Below are positions 49,049 through 61,102 of a DNA stretch of 64,000 nt, piece by piece. How positions within the stretch are numbered: the first letter of the stretch is position 1; each line of letters starts with the position of its first letter. The position numbers were made by a program, and so were the translations under genes. The notes below the pieces were generated by a model, which made no database searches, had not been told where the DNA came from, and saw only the letters and a program-made list of their open reading frames with translations. Source of the stretch: Artemia franciscana (lineage: Eukaryota; Arthropoda; Branchiopoda; Anostraca; Artemiidae); the NCBI RefSeq assembly GCF_032884065.1, contig NC_088868.1, forward strand, positions 34,622,890 through 34,686,889. The letters run 5' to 3'.

Positions 49049-50235
49049 TAACAAAATGTGGAACCTTATCCTTGAAACAAATCTTTCTGCTACTGAGCCA
49101 TTGCTTCTTTTGAAATTGCTTTACAATCTCTCAAGCACGTCTTTCGCTGCCATTCAACTACAGGACGTTTTCTTTGGGCACTCAGAACTAGTTTGTCTTG
49201 TCTCTGATCAATCTTGATATCATTTTCGTAATTTAGGCAACATTTCAACCCCATTGAGCCCTCCAGTCAGATTGGACTAAAGTTCCCTGACGAGAGTTCC
49301 AACTCAAAAAAGCTCCAGAATATTACCATGATTCTAAAGACAAAAACCTCAACACTCCGAGACAATACGCCTCTGCAAATGGCCAGAATGGAAAAAGGCT
49401 CCTTAGAATACTTTCAAAAGAGAACTACGTTTACTTTAACGTTTATAACGTTAAAACGTTAACGTTTAACGTTTACTTTCTACGTTTACTTTAAGAACAA
49501 AGTGTCAGTGCAGATACGCCCCTTCGGTTTTAGGCTAGATTATATGATCCAAAAGCCGAAATTTGGGGGATTAAACACAAAATTCGACCAAAGTTTGGCC
49601 ATGACTCTGAATACAAAATCTGTAGTACTTCCATTGGGTGTTTCTTCACCATGAAGCAAGTATAACAAAAATAAGTAGCTAATTAAGCTATCTTGATGTA
49701 ATACACCATAATTTTTGGATGTCTACCCATAGATGGATAGTCTATCTAGATTTTAACCGTGAAATAACAAGATTTGATGTAGTGTTAATGGTTGTGCTAT
49801 AATACTTGTTAATTTACCGTTATTGTTTACACCTGGGTGGTAGAATTAAGCACAGATATAGTGATGATGATTTGAGAACTTCAGGATCAGGGTGGCAGGA
49901 CAAAGAATTGTAACACATCTAGCTAGGAACTTTGAGTCCTTTACCATGAACTGTTTGATCAGGGGCCTCCAGACACTTTGACTGCAGCTGAATTGGGGTA
50001 AAAAAAAATTGGATCGTCAGTGATGCTGGCTCATGAAAATTTGGGGGAGCCGGGGGGATAAAATACATACTTCAAAATGTAGGAGGAGGGAATTTAGTTT
50101 TCTTCAGTTCTTCTTCGTTGAAAATACCAAAAAAAGGCAATTTTTGGAATTCAGAGGGGAGTTGAAAAATCTTGGGTATGGGGCCAAACGTCCCTACTGC
50201 TACCATCGACCTACTGCCACCATCAAGAGACCAGT
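49049..50235. other. Unassigned sequence with an AACGTT cluster
   Basis: No exon recognised. At 49430-49495 the words ACGTTTACTTTAACG, AACGTTAAAACGTT and AACGTTTAACGTTT crowd together, giving several overlapping AACGTT palindromes. A short ACCATGAACTGTTTGAT near 49944 may be an FB terminal scrap. Confidence 0.4.
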
Positions 50236-50350
50236 AATAATAATAATACTATTTGTTATTATTAGAATAATAATAATAATAAGAAAAATAATAATAGCAA
50301 TAATAATAATACTAATAATAACAGTAATAGTAATAACAATAATGATAATA
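50236..50350. repeat. Imperfect (AAT)n trinucleotide repeat
   Basis: AATAATAAT runs with CTA/GTA/ACA interruptions. The Ile-rich ORF over it is the repeat in translation. Confidence 0.9.
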
Positions 50351-50536
50351 AGGGCCGAGAATTTAGGGGAAGGGAACAAAGTTTTTCTTTTGGAAATTCG
50401 ATCATTTTTCTATCGGACAAAATTATAGATAAATTTTCAACAAGGTCTTAACGAAGAATGTCATGGACTGCAAATTCTACCACCAGAGGAGGACTTTGGG
50501 TATCAAAGGGTTACAAGATATAGGAAAGAATCAATC

Positions 50537-51770
50537 GAACAGTCCGTAGTAACAAACTGTAAGTAAGAAGCGACTCAGCTCAATAGTAAACAAAACTCTA
50601 AGAAACAGAATTTTGATAGACATAGAAACATAAAAAAATGAATTCTATGCTGATTCAACATATGTAAGCTTCATTAAATTCAGTGTTATCCCTTAAAAGC
50701 AACGAGCCTGAGAAAAATGTACGGATTTTCGAAAAAGGGGAGAAAACCCCCAATAAAGTCAAGGAATTTTAATGAAAATTGCACCGTCAGATTTAGCCTA
50801 TCAAAGAACACTACTGTAAATGTTTCAAGCTTACAAAATACTTACAAGCTTTTAAAATACTTGGGAATCTGATGTTTTTGCCAGAAAAGAATTATGGATG
50901 TTTTTTTATTTGTTGTTGTTTTTCTTTTAATTTTCCATATGCGTGATTGTATCAAATCAATAGCCCTGGAAGATGAAAAGAGGATACATTAAAAGGGAAA
51001 TTAAAAGTTGTAATGCCCTTTTTAAGTGACCAAAACGATTAAAGAGCAACAAGCCTTCCTTTAATGCCCCCTTTTTACCCAAAACCATCCGATCATAATC
51101 TTAAGACGGCCATTTTATTCAGCATAATTGAAAGGTTCAATAAATATGCTTTTGGAGTAACAAGACCCCCCACAGCCTCTGGGGAAAGGGCTGTAAGTTA
51201 TGAAGTTTTTCTGGTGGATATTTTCTGATGGGGGATATTCTGATGGGTAAGAAGGTTCCACGGGGAAAATTTTCCATGGGAAGGGAAATTTATGGGGGTA
51301 GAATTTCCAAGGGAAATTTTGCGCTGGGGGTATTGACAGAATTATTAAACGAAATTCTTTTCATTTGTTTTTCTCTTTGCCGACTCAATTTTGCATGAGC
51401 AAATGTTCTGGGGGAACTGTCCAGCAGAAATTTTAAGTGGGATTGGAATTGTCTGGAAAATTTTCCGAGTTAGGGGGGGGGGGTTTCCACAGGGAAAATT
51501 CGCCATCAGGGAAATTTTCAACGAGGCAAATTCTCCATGGGAGAATTTTCCATAGGAGCAACTTCCTACTTGGGGGAGGGGGTTATTTCCGGGAAAAATT
51601 ATCCACAGAAGAAGAAATTTATCGACTGATTTGGAAAACGATTAAAAATTGAAAGTTTTTTTTTTCAAATGAAAGTATGCTAAGGGGAATTTTTCAGGTG
51701 GAACCATCCCAAAAATTCTCCATAGAGGTGATTATCTGAGGAGGGTGTCTTCCCGTGCATAGCCTTCTAT
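50537..51770 (+). repeat. Family FB copy, plus orientation, eroded
   Basis: Starts at the hairpin end (GAACAGTCCGTAGTAACAAA near 50536, then CTGTAAGTAAGAAGCGACTC). It passes GAGCCTGAGAAAAATG (50707), CCTTTTTAAGTGACCAAAACG (51017) and a purine-rich stretch of GGGAAAATTTTCC-like words (51190-51600). It fades near 51770. Confidence 0.75.
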
Positions 51771-52035
51771 CAGTAAAGTATACATAAGTTTACGTAAACT
51801 TTATTTGTAAGTTTAAGTAAATTTTACCTTAAGTAGTTTAAGTAAACTTAACAGTAAAGCTTGATTAGTGCACCATTGAAAGTATTTAATAACGAAGAAA
51901 TTATTGTTAATTGGTGATTGCAAGTGTTTTATTTACTGATTATCTTTCAAAACATTCGAGCTATATACTTTATTCTTACAGGCAAGTACGACTAAATAAG
52001 GCTCCTAGGTTCTCGAGGAATAATTGTTGCAGTAT
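51771..52035. other. AT-rich spacer with GTTTAAGTAAA words
   Basis: A perfect palindrome AAGTTTACGTAAACTT (51786-51801) is followed by repeated AAGTTTAAGTAAA / TTTAAGTAAACTT words up to 51852. Nothing else is recognised before the next FB terminus. Confidence 0.6.
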
Positions 52036-53092
52036 CAAACAGTTCGTGGTAACGAACTGTAGTAAGGAGCAGCCCAGCATAATAGTAACCAAAACTCTAA
52101 AAAACAGACTTTTGATATCAATAGTTAAATCAAAAGAATTGTATTTTAATGGATTATAAATATATAAGTTTTATCAAGTTCAGTCTCATCCGTCAAAAGT
52201 TACGAGCCTGAGAAAATTTGCCTTATTTTAGAAAATAGAGGGGAAACACCCCCTAAAAGTCATAGAATCTTGATGAAAATATCACCATCAGATTCAGCGT
52301 ATCAGAGATACCTACTGTAGAAGTTTCTTCTATCTAAAAAAAACGTGAAATTTTGTATTTTTTGCCAGAAGACAGATAACGGATGCGTGTTTATTTGTTT
52401 GTTTGTTTTTTTCCCCAGGGATGATCGTATCGACCCAGTGATCCTAGAATGTCGTGATAGGGCTCATTCTAACGGAAACTAAAAGCTCTAATGTCCTTTT
52501 TAAGTGACTAAAAATATTGTAGGGCCCCTAGGCCCCCTCCCACGCACATGTTTCCCCAAAGTTATAGGATTAAAATTTTGAAAAAGCCATTCTGTTCGGC
52601 TTAGTCGAAAACCTAATAACTATGTCTTTGAGGACGACTAAAGCCTCCACAGTACCCAGGGGAGGGGCTGCAAGTTACAAACTTTAATCATTGTTTACAT
52701 GTAGTAATGGTTATTATAAAGTATACAGACGTTTCATGGGTACTTTACCACGCTGGGGCGGGGGTGGGTCAGATGGTGGGGGGCTACGTGGGAGGATCTT
52801 TCCATGGAGGAATTCATCATGAGGGAAAAAAATTTTCCTGAAGGGGGTGCAGGATTTCTAGCATTATATAAAAAAACAATGAGAAAATAAATACATTCTT
52901 TTTTTCAACTAGAAGTAATGAGCAGCATTAAAACTTAAAACGAACATAAAATATTACGTATATAAGGGGGATCATCTCCTCCACAATACCATGCTCTTTA
53001 CGCTAAAGTACTTTTAGTAATTGCAACTTTTTAATCTACAGCCTTTGTGATTCGGGGGTCATTTTAAAGATTTGGGACAAAATTCAAGCTTT
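52036..53092 (+). repeat. Family FB copy, interrupted by a second FB copy
   Basis: Starts with an intact terminal hairpin (CAGTTCGTGGTAACGAACTG, 52040-52059), then the full outer module, an edge (TTCAACTAGAAGTAATGAGC near 52905) and the start of the middle module. At 53092 it stops at AAATTCAAGCTT and a second FB terminus begins. Confidence 0.85.
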
Positions 53093-54690
53093 CAAACTGT
53101 AGTAAGGAGCGACCCGGCTCAATAGTAACCAAAACTCTAAAAAATGAAATTTTGATACCAATAGTTACATTAAAAGAATCGCATTTTAATCCAGTTTTTA
53201 ATCGCATTTTAATACATAAGTTTCATCAAGTTTAGTCTTACCCATCAAAAATTACGAGCCTGAGAAAATTTATCCTGTTTTAGAAAATAGGGGGAAACAC
53301 CCCCTAAAAGTCATAGAATCTTAACGAAAATCACACCATCAGATTCAGAGTATCAGAGAACTCTACTGTACAAGTTCCAAGCTCCTATCTACAAAAATGT
53401 AGAATTTTATATCTTTTGCCGGAAGGCAAATCACGGATGTGTCTTTATTTGTTTGTTTGTTGTTTTTTTTCCCAGAGGTGATGGGGAAGAAGATTTCCAT
53501 GAAGGGGGCACAGTATTTTCTAACATTATTTAAAAAACCAATGAAAAAATAAACATGAATTTTTTTTTTCAACTGAAAGTAAGGAGTAGCATTAAAACTT
53601 AAAACGAACAGAAAATATTACGCATATAAGGGGTTCACCTCCTCCTAATACCTCACTCTTTACGCTAAAATATTTTTAGTAATTTCAACTATTTATTCTA
53701 CGGCCTTTGTTATTCAGGGGGCAAAATTTAAGCTTTAGTGTAAAGAGCGAGGTATTGACGAGCGGGCAAACCCTCTCATATACGTAATAAAAACATACGA
53801 AAATAGAAGTTTGTTATATAAGCCAATACGTAAGTTACGTATATCTTTTACTAATGAAAACGTTCGTAAAAACTAAAAGTTCTAGTTGCCTTTTTAAGTA
53901 CCCAGAAAATTGGAGGGCAACTGGGCCTCCTCCCCCTCTTGTTTCTCATAATAATTCGATCAAAACTATGGGAAAGCCATTTAGCCAAATAAATAAATAT
54001 ACAGATTTCGCTTTAATTATTCATCTGCGGAGAGCCGGAATCAAAACATGGATTAACTAAAAAACATTCAGAAATTAAATAAAAAAAACAAGTTTTTTTA
54101 ACTGAAAGTAAGGAGCGACATTAAAACTTAAAACGAACAGAAATTACCCCGTATATGAAAGGGCTGTTCCCTCTTCAACGCCCTGCTCTTGACGCTAAAG
54201 TTTATACTGTTTTAAAAAGTAGAGCTGAGAGAAAGAGTCTAACTTTAGCGTAAAGAGCAGGGCGTTGAAGAGTAAATAATAGAGTAAAGGCCAAGGTACT
54301 GACGAAATTTAAATTTCGTTTTATTTATTCATGTGCGGTGCGCCAAAATCAAAACATGGATTAATTCAAAAACGTTCAGAAAATAATAAAAAAACAAGTT
54401 TTTTTTTAGCTACAAGTAAGGAGCAACATTAAAACTTAAAACAAACAGAAATTTCGCATATGAAATTCGCAGAAATTTCGCAAATCCGCATATGAAAGGG
54501 ATTTTCCCTTCCTCAACGCCTCGCTCTTTACGCTAAAGTGTTGTTAATTGTTTTATAAAAGTAGAGTTGTGACAAAGAGTCAAACTTTAGCGTAAAGAGG
54601 GGGGCGGTGAGGAGGGGACAATCCTTTTCATATATGGAATAATTTCTGTTGGTTTCAAGTTTTAATGTTGCTACTTACTTGCAGTTAAAA
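53093..54690 (+). repeat. Family FB copy, 5' hairpin half lost, with two palindrome units
   Basis: Begins CAAACTGTAGTAAGGAGCGA, i.e. without the left arm of the terminal hairpin. It has a short outer module (to about 53565), a middle module and a palindrome unit at about 54085-54275. Then comes a second palindrome unit (about 54407-54690) whose arms share the unusual CAAGTAAG instead of AAAGTAAG. The duplicated palindrome suggests unequal exchange or nested insertion. Confidence 0.8.
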
Positions 54691-57403
54691 CTTGTATTTT
54701 TGTTTAATCAGAGTAAAGAACACACTCTAGCTCATAGGAATCGAAAATTTAAAAATTCTTATGTGGTAATTCTTAATACAACAATGTTGCACAAAAAAAA
54801 GAACGTAAGAAATTTGTTGCAAATATTGTCAGCAAAATTCTGTTTTATAGAGTTTTGGTTACTATTGGTACTGGTAACTCTTTAAGAATCGAAGCAGTTA
54901 CCAAATCGTTGCGGGTAAAACATGAAAACGATTATTTAAGGTATTAAAATTAAAGCGAATAATAAACTGCTACAAATAAAAAAAATATTCCTAAAACGAA
55001 CATAGATGTATTGGAAAATTATGTCAAACTTCAAATGAAGAGAAATTGTCATAGATAAGCTGGGTTTCGCCTCCTCCTCCTAACATCCAAAGGCAAAAAT
55101 GTCCTTTGTATTTTAAAAACTATAGTAACAACTAAATAGATTGCCTAGTTTAATGGGTTTTTTTTATTGAATTTCTTTTCAGAAAAAAATAGGCTGCAAT
55201 AATCTCTTGAATCTGAAATGAGATTTCATTAACATTTAATAACCCTGACTTCAAAAAATCCAGTTCAAAATTTTGCAACTTGAAATATCCATTTAATAAT
55301 TTTTAAGACTCTCTGGCCGGTTGAAAATTCCGTAAGGAATGCCTATCAAATAGTACCCCTAGTCTTAAGACCTGTTATGAGCATGTTAAAATTCAATTTT
55401 ATATAGCTGATTTACGTTTTGTATACAAAAAAGTGTACTCGGTTTATTAGGACTAACTTATTAAAAATATTTTATACCATCCCTTTGTTAACCCGATAGA
55501 CCTCAAATTCCTTCATGGGTGGCAATTTCTCGCTTATACAAAAAAAAAAAAAATCTACAGATATTATTAATACCAGGTATTGCAACGTATATTAATGCAA
55601 TTACTATAAAAGGATTAAAAAATCGAAATAGTTAAGAATATTAATAATATTGTTATTATCATCCCCACTGTGATTGTTGTCATCATCGTTAGCTGAGACT
55701 CACAGAAAATAATTTCAGGGGGTCTCAAAACTAATTCAGGGACCGAAATCCGATTGATTAGCGAAAATTAAGGATTTTCAATAAAAATTACAGGGAACTA
55801 TAGGGGAAGCCGTATTTTGGGAACAAAAGAGTTGTATCCAGCCTCCAAAGTTCTCCCCTACTTCTTTGCCTGATTATCATGGTCATCATCACAATAATCA
55901 TCGCTAGTACCTTCTTCGTCATCATCAAGAACAGCAACACTCAACTCCCAAGCCTCTAAGCATGGCCACCCCGACAGACCTCAAAGTTGCTCCAATTTCT
56001 GCATGGGTGGTCATTTCTCACCTATGTAAAATAACGTAATATGTTATTAGGAAAAAGTGCCGCAGCGTCTATTAAGGCGATTGTTTCGAGATGATTAAAT
56101 GGCGCCTCAAATTAGCCAAAGCCCTTTGGGTACCCGTTGGTGAATGTTAGCACTATATAGAATTTAGTCAAAAGTGACGTAATTACAAAGATTACGATTG
56201 TTAAATTAGAAGCGGAAACGTAAAACAAAAATAAAAATTACTATTAGTTGAACTGCTCAAATGGCTTAGCAGATTTATTAGTTTTGCCGCAGAAATAGCG
56301 CTTGAAAACTTAAAACCCTGAATAAGTTGTTATTTAGCGGCTTTTCACAAGCTGTCTATGGACAACTAATTCTATGTGGTTAAATTTTTTCTCTTGGATT
56401 CTTTTTTATAAAAGGCGCATATAGAGCATCACCATTTTGCATAAGGTTTTTTAATTTTCTCTTAGGGTGATTTAAAAAATAAAAAAGAAAAAAAAACTGA
56501 AGAGAAACAACCTCCCACAGTAATCGCAGCTCACCTACTTAAAAAACTTATATTAGTAGATTTTGTAAGCACAATGGGAAATTTTCAATTATAATGTGAA
56601 TTGTGCAAGTATGTTTATATCTACTTTACTCGTTTGTGCTCACTTAGGCACACTTCTTGCATACTAATTCTGTTTGGTTTGAAACTCTGATAAAGCCTAG
56701 AAAGTAACTGTTTTTGCAGAATGGCAGATTTTGAGGTTAGGATATGCTATACGTACCGTATATAAGAACTGGTCTATAGGCAGTTCTCTGTTAATCTTTT
56801 CTTAAATCCAAATGTGCACAAGCAAATAGGCACATACAGATTTTATCCTTAAGAAAAGAAGCTTTTAAGTGAAGGGGTTCTGATAATTATAAGTTTTATT
56901 TTTTTTAAATAAATAGTTTTATTATAAAGTTGTACGCATATAAAGTGTTATTTTAAATACAATTTACTCTGGAGATTCTATTGGTTGATTTTCGTGAGAG
57001 TTTACTCATACAGCCCCAACCCCTCTGTGTACACTTAGCCTACACGATATGTCACATGACATATATATTTAAAAATTCAAATAACACTAATCTAAAAAAT
57101 CCTAAAAAAATAAAATTTTCTTGTTTTTTTTGGTTGTTTCCGAATTATGAAGTTCTTAGGATAGTATCACATTTTCGTAAGTATAGCCTCTTTGAAATGT
57201 CAAAATAAATAAACGGAGCTAATTAGTTAAACTTAACAAGGCTATTACTCCACAAAAAAAGACTACACCTTGGAAGGAAAACTTCAGCTTCTTAGACTAT
57301 TTAGTGCTATATATTTAAGCTTTTCTTATTGATTTTTCACTCACATTTCTTTTTTTTTTAATTTGACGCTAACTGCTACCAAAAGCTACACATAAAACCC
57401 TTT
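54691..57403. other. Unassigned AT-rich sequence
   Basis: This is the longest stretch in the right half free of FB. No exon, tRNA or repeat boundary recognised. ATCATC/TCATCATCG words cluster near 55660-55690 and 55878-55928. Confidence 0.4.
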
Positions 57404-59002
57404 CAAACAGTTTGTGGTAACGAACTGTAGTAAGGAGCGACCCGGCTCAATAGTAACCAATACTCTAAAAAACGGAACCTTGATACCAATAGTTACATTG
57501 AAAGAATCGCGTTTTAATGCTGATTTCAAATATATAAGTTTTATCAACTTTGGTCCTAGCCATCAGAAGTTACGAGCCTGAGAAAATTTGCCCAATTTTA
57601 GTAAATAGGGGGAAACACCCCCTAAAAGTCAGAGAATCTTAACAAAAACCACACCATCAGATTCAACGTATCAGAGAACCCTACTGTACAAGTTCCAAGC
57701 TCCTATCTAAAAAAATGTGGAAGTTTATATTTTTCGCCAGAAGACAAATCACGGATGCGTGTTTATTTGTTTGTTTTGCTTTTTTTCCAGGGGTGATCGT
57801 ATCGACCCAGTGGTCCTAGAATTTTGCGAGAGGGCTCATTCAAACGGAAATGAAAAGTTCTAGTGCCCCTTTTAAGTGACCAAAAAATTGGAGGGCACCT
57901 GGGCCCCCTCCCTCTATCATTTTTTCCCCAAAGTCGTCGGATCAAAATTCTGAGATAGCCATTTTGTTCAGCATAGTCAAAAAAGCTTATAACTATGTCT
58001 TTGGGGACGACTTACTCCCCCACAGTCCCCGTGGGAGGGGCTGCAAGTTACAAATTTTGACCAGTGTCATGATATAGTAATGGTTTTTGGGGAGTATACA
58101 GAGGTTTTCAGGGGTATTTTTTGGTTGGGAGGGGGGTTGAGAAGAGGGGGTTATGTGGGGGATACTTTCCATGGAGGAATTTGTCATGGGGGAAGAAGAT
58201 TTCCATAAAGGGGGCGCAGCATTTTCAAGCATTATTTAAAAAAAACAATGAAAAAATGAATATGCAATAGTTTTTTTAACTGAAAGTAAGGAGTGGCATT
58301 AAAAATTAAAACGAACAGAAAATATTACAAATGTAAGGGGTTCACCTCCTCCTATTACCTCAGTCTTTACGCTAAAGCATTTTTAGTAATTTCAACTATT
58401 TATTCTACGGCCTTTGTGATTCAGGGGACAAAATTTAAGCTTTATTGTAAAGAGCGAGGTATTGATGAGCGAGTGAACCCTCTCATATACATAATAAAAA
58501 CTTAAGAATATAGAAGTTTGTTACGTAATCTAATTCGTAAGTTACATATATCTTTTATTAATGAAAATATTCGTAAAAAACAAAAAGTTCTAGTTGCCTT
58601 TTTAAGAACCTAAAAAATTGGAGGGCAATTGGGCCTCCTCCCCCTCATTTTTTCTCAAAATCATTCGATAAAAACTATGGGAAAGCCATTTAGCCAAATA
58701 AATAAATATACAAATTTCGCTTTAATTATTCATCTGCGGAGAGTCGAAATCAAAACATGGATTAACTAAAAAAACGTTCAGAAATTAAATAAAAAAAAAC
58801 AAGTTTCTTTAACTGAAACTAAGGAGCAACATTAAAACTTAAAACGAGCAGAAATTACCCTGTATATGAAAGGGGCTGTTCCCTCTTCAACGCCCTGCTC
58901 TTTACGCTAAAGTTTTTACTGTTTTATAAATTAGAGTTGAGAGAAAGAGTCAAACTTTAGCGCAAAGAGCAGGGCGTTGAAGAGGGATAAGCCCCTTTTT
59001 TT
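57404..59002 (+). repeat. Family FB copy joined to a PWWP exon fragment
   Basis: Starts with CAAACAGTTTGTGGTAACGA, then the full outer module (to about 58270), middle module (to about 58805) and the palindrome (58806-59000; loop near 58915-58950). The right palindrome arm breaks off at AGCCCCTTTTT, where the PWWP segment starts. Confidence 0.85.
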
Positions 59003-59174
59003 GCCGTTGCAAAAAACAGCAAATTTGCAGTCTCCGGTATTCGTCGTCATTACCTCTAGGATTCGAATTGGCCAGAGGGGATAGCCCGTGAATCTGGCTA
59101 GGAATAAATCACCGATTTTAATGTTCGCAGGATTCATGCCTAGTAAATGAAAGATTATAAAGTGAAAGAAACTT
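59003..59174 (-). pseudogene. PWWP-domain exon fragment, copy 1
   Basis: On the minus strand a pyrimidine-rich stretch and AG (TTTCATTTACTAG, an intron 3' end) lead into ATG at 59137. The frame reads MNPANIKIGDLFLARF, TGYPLWPIRILEV, MTTNTGDCKFAVF. GDLxxAxxxGYPxWPxRI is the first beta-hairpin of a PWWP domain (HDGF/NSD/MSH6 type), and the KFAVF strand fits the next one. The rest of the domain is missing. It ends in a small hairpin (TTTTTTGC / GCAAAAAA) joined to FB sequence. FB palindrome arms lie on both sides. Only about 45 domain residues survive, so this is a captured fragment, not a gene. Confidence 0.7.
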
Positions 59175-59285
59175 AGAGTCTTTCTCTTAACTCTACCTCT
59201 TAAAACAGTAAAAACCTTTAGCGTAAAGAGCGGGGCGTTGAAGAGGAATGCCACTTTCATATACGGAGTAATTTTATATAAGGAA
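59175..59285 (-). repeat. FB palindrome arm flanking PWWP copy 1
   Basis: GAGTCTTTCTCTTAACTCTAC through TTTAGCGTAAAGAGCGGGGC to CATATACGGAGTAATTT is the loop and right arm of an FB palindrome. It lies on the far side of the PWWP fragment, so the fragment sits within or between palindromes. Confidence 0.7.
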
Positions 59286-59833
59286 GTATGCGCATATTGC
59301 CTTTTCGTCAGTTGTACATCCCCCTCATCACGCCCTGAAAGTTTCCACTTAATATTCTTAAGCAATTCATAAAATCAAAAATCTTTATTTCGATCTGAAT
59401 GTTTCTATTTCTCATAATATCAGAAAAAAAATGTTTTAACCGATATTACCGAAAAAAATAAATTTCATTCAAAGAAGATGCCTGCAGCATACTGATATGC
59501 TGCAGTATTGAACTAGCTCTTAAAGGGATTACACCTGTTTTAACTTTTGAATTGTTTGAACTTGATTCCTTAGCCATGAATTAATTCAGTGACTACAGAA
59601 ATTGTGCAATCTGATACTTGAATTTATCACAAAATCAGATTTTTGGCGTTTTGAATTGAGAAAATTAGATACGATAGCTAAATGCGGTGTGTAGAGAAAA
59701 TTGGATATAATTTGCCAACGCATTAATTACACTTTTTAGTGTAGAGAAGGATTAGCAGTTGGGCCGACCTCGCACAGTTTAGACTGATTGTTCGCTTGGA
59801 TAAATTAGTGAGGCTTGGCCCTCACAGAAAAAT
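59286..59833. other. Spacer between the inverted PWWP copies
   Basis: Unassigned, AT-rich. It contains a perfect hairpin with arms CTGCAGCATA (59482-59491) and TATGCTGCAG (59496-59505). No continuation of a PWWP protein is visible. Confidence 0.5.
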
Positions 59834-60035
59834 AAGTTTCTTTCACTTTATAATCTTTCATTTACAAGGCATGAATCCTACGAACATTAAAATCGGTGAT
59901 TTATTCCTAGCCAAATTCGCGGGCTATCTTCTCTGGCCAATTCGAATCCTAGAGGTAATGACGACGAATACCGGAGACTGCAAATTTGCTGTTTTTTTGC
60001 TACCGCAAAAACATGTTTTTTTGCTACGGCAAAAA
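59834..60035 (+). pseudogene. PWWP-domain exon fragment, copy 2 (inverted)
   Basis: The same segment as 59003-59174 on the opposite strand, with about six differences over 165 bp. The frame from ATG 59871 reads MNPTNIKIGDLFLAKF, AGYLLWPIRILEV. The motif proline is changed (GYP to GYL), so this copy would be impaired as a PWWP domain. At its 3' end the TTTTTTTGCTAC..GCAAAAA hairpin unit is duplicated (about 59989-60035). It then enters the same FB sequence (GGGG(C/T)T...CCCTCTTCAA) as copy 1, so the exon-FB junction is shared. Confidence 0.7.
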
Positions 60036-60245
60036 AGGGGTTGTTCCCTCTTCAAAGCCCTGCTCTATACGCTAAAGTTTGAATCTTTCTCTTAACTCTA
60101 ATTTTTAAAACAGTAAAAAATTTAGCGTAAAGAGCAGGGCGTTGAAGAGGGAACAGCCCCTTTCATATACGGGGTAATTTCTGTTCGTTTTAAGTTTTAA
60201 TGATGCTCCTTACTTTCAGTTAAAAAAAACTTGTTTTTTACTTAA
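60036..60245 (+). repeat. FB palindrome downstream of PWWP copy 2
   Basis: GTTGTTCCCTCTTCAAAGCC, TACGCTAAAGTTTG, a loop, then TTTAGCGTAAAGAGCAGGGC to GCTCCTTACTTTCAGTTAAA. The left arm is truncated where the exon joins and the right arm is complete. Confidence 0.8.
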
Positions 60246-60394
60246 TTGATTAAAAATTGAGTTCCCGATTTTCTTAATTCTTTCCACTAAGCCAATTCAT
60301 CAGAGTCATTTTTAATGTCCTTGGTCAGATACAAACTACTGACTGACCATCTGACTTGACTATTCATTTTAAAAAGAAAATTTTGGCTATTTCG

Positions 60395-61102
60395 TAAAAC
60401 AGCTTTGAATACTTGTACCCCAGCTGCCGGCTTAGTACTGGTGATAGTAGGGGTAGTCAGAGAGGGCAATGGTGAATTGTATATCGTGTACATTGTGGTG
60501 AATTTTGTAAAACAGCTTTGAATACTTATACAAGACTCTTTTCTTAATACATAGAATCGAATATATAATTGAGAAGCACCTTGTCTGGTATAGTCCTCGT
60601 TAACAGGGTATATTGATTTTCATCAAGGAGCAAAACCTTACTATGAAATAGAAATAGACAATGTTTAACAAAATAAGTAAATTTGTAAAATAAGTAAATT
60701 TATAATAAATAAATAAGTAAATAAATAAATGAGTAAATAAGTAAAATAAGTAAATATAATAAGTAAACAATAAGCTAAAAGTGAAAACATTTTCTTAAGT
60801 GAGTTTATTCCTCCAAGCAATATTTGAGGCTGCACTTGGTGTTTTGCACCAGTAGTAAACGAAAAAGTATCTTCTGTTATTGATGCTTAGGATAAAATAA
60901 AAATATTCAGGAGCTTGTTTCTTATTGAGCCCTTCTCACACTTTTTCCATTCATTTTATTGTAAACCTCGATTGCGAAAATAGTAGCTATGTTTACGTTC
61001 AAAAACCTAGATAATTTCATTTAAATTTAGGTACCCCAGCTACCAGCTTAGTACTGGTGATAGTAGGGGTAGTAAGAGAGGGCAATGGTGAATTACATAT
61101 CC
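60395..61102. repeat. Duplicated segment (60415-60482 and 61031-61098)
   Basis: GTACCCCAGCT(G/A)CC, then GCTTAGTACTGGTGATAGTA, then GGGGTAGT and GAGAGGGCAATGGTGAATT occurs twice about 615 bp apart with few differences. A third partial piece (GTAAAACAGCTTTGAATACTT) occurs near 60395 and again near 60508. On the minus strand both full copies read a Ser/Thr/Pro-rich peptide (SPLPSLTTPTITSTK), possibly exon-derived. An (AAATAAGT)n low-complexity tract (60665-60780) lies between them. Confidence 0.6.

Noticed and set aside
48909..49217. 102-codon ORF at the edge of an FB fragment
   Set aside because: The first half translates FB repeat sequence; the second half has no recognised motif.
58931..59365. 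Treating the whole 144-codon minus ORF as a PWWP gene
   Set aside because: Only the central stretch is PWWP-like; both ends translate FB repeat sequence, so the ORF is a chance fusion around a captured exon.
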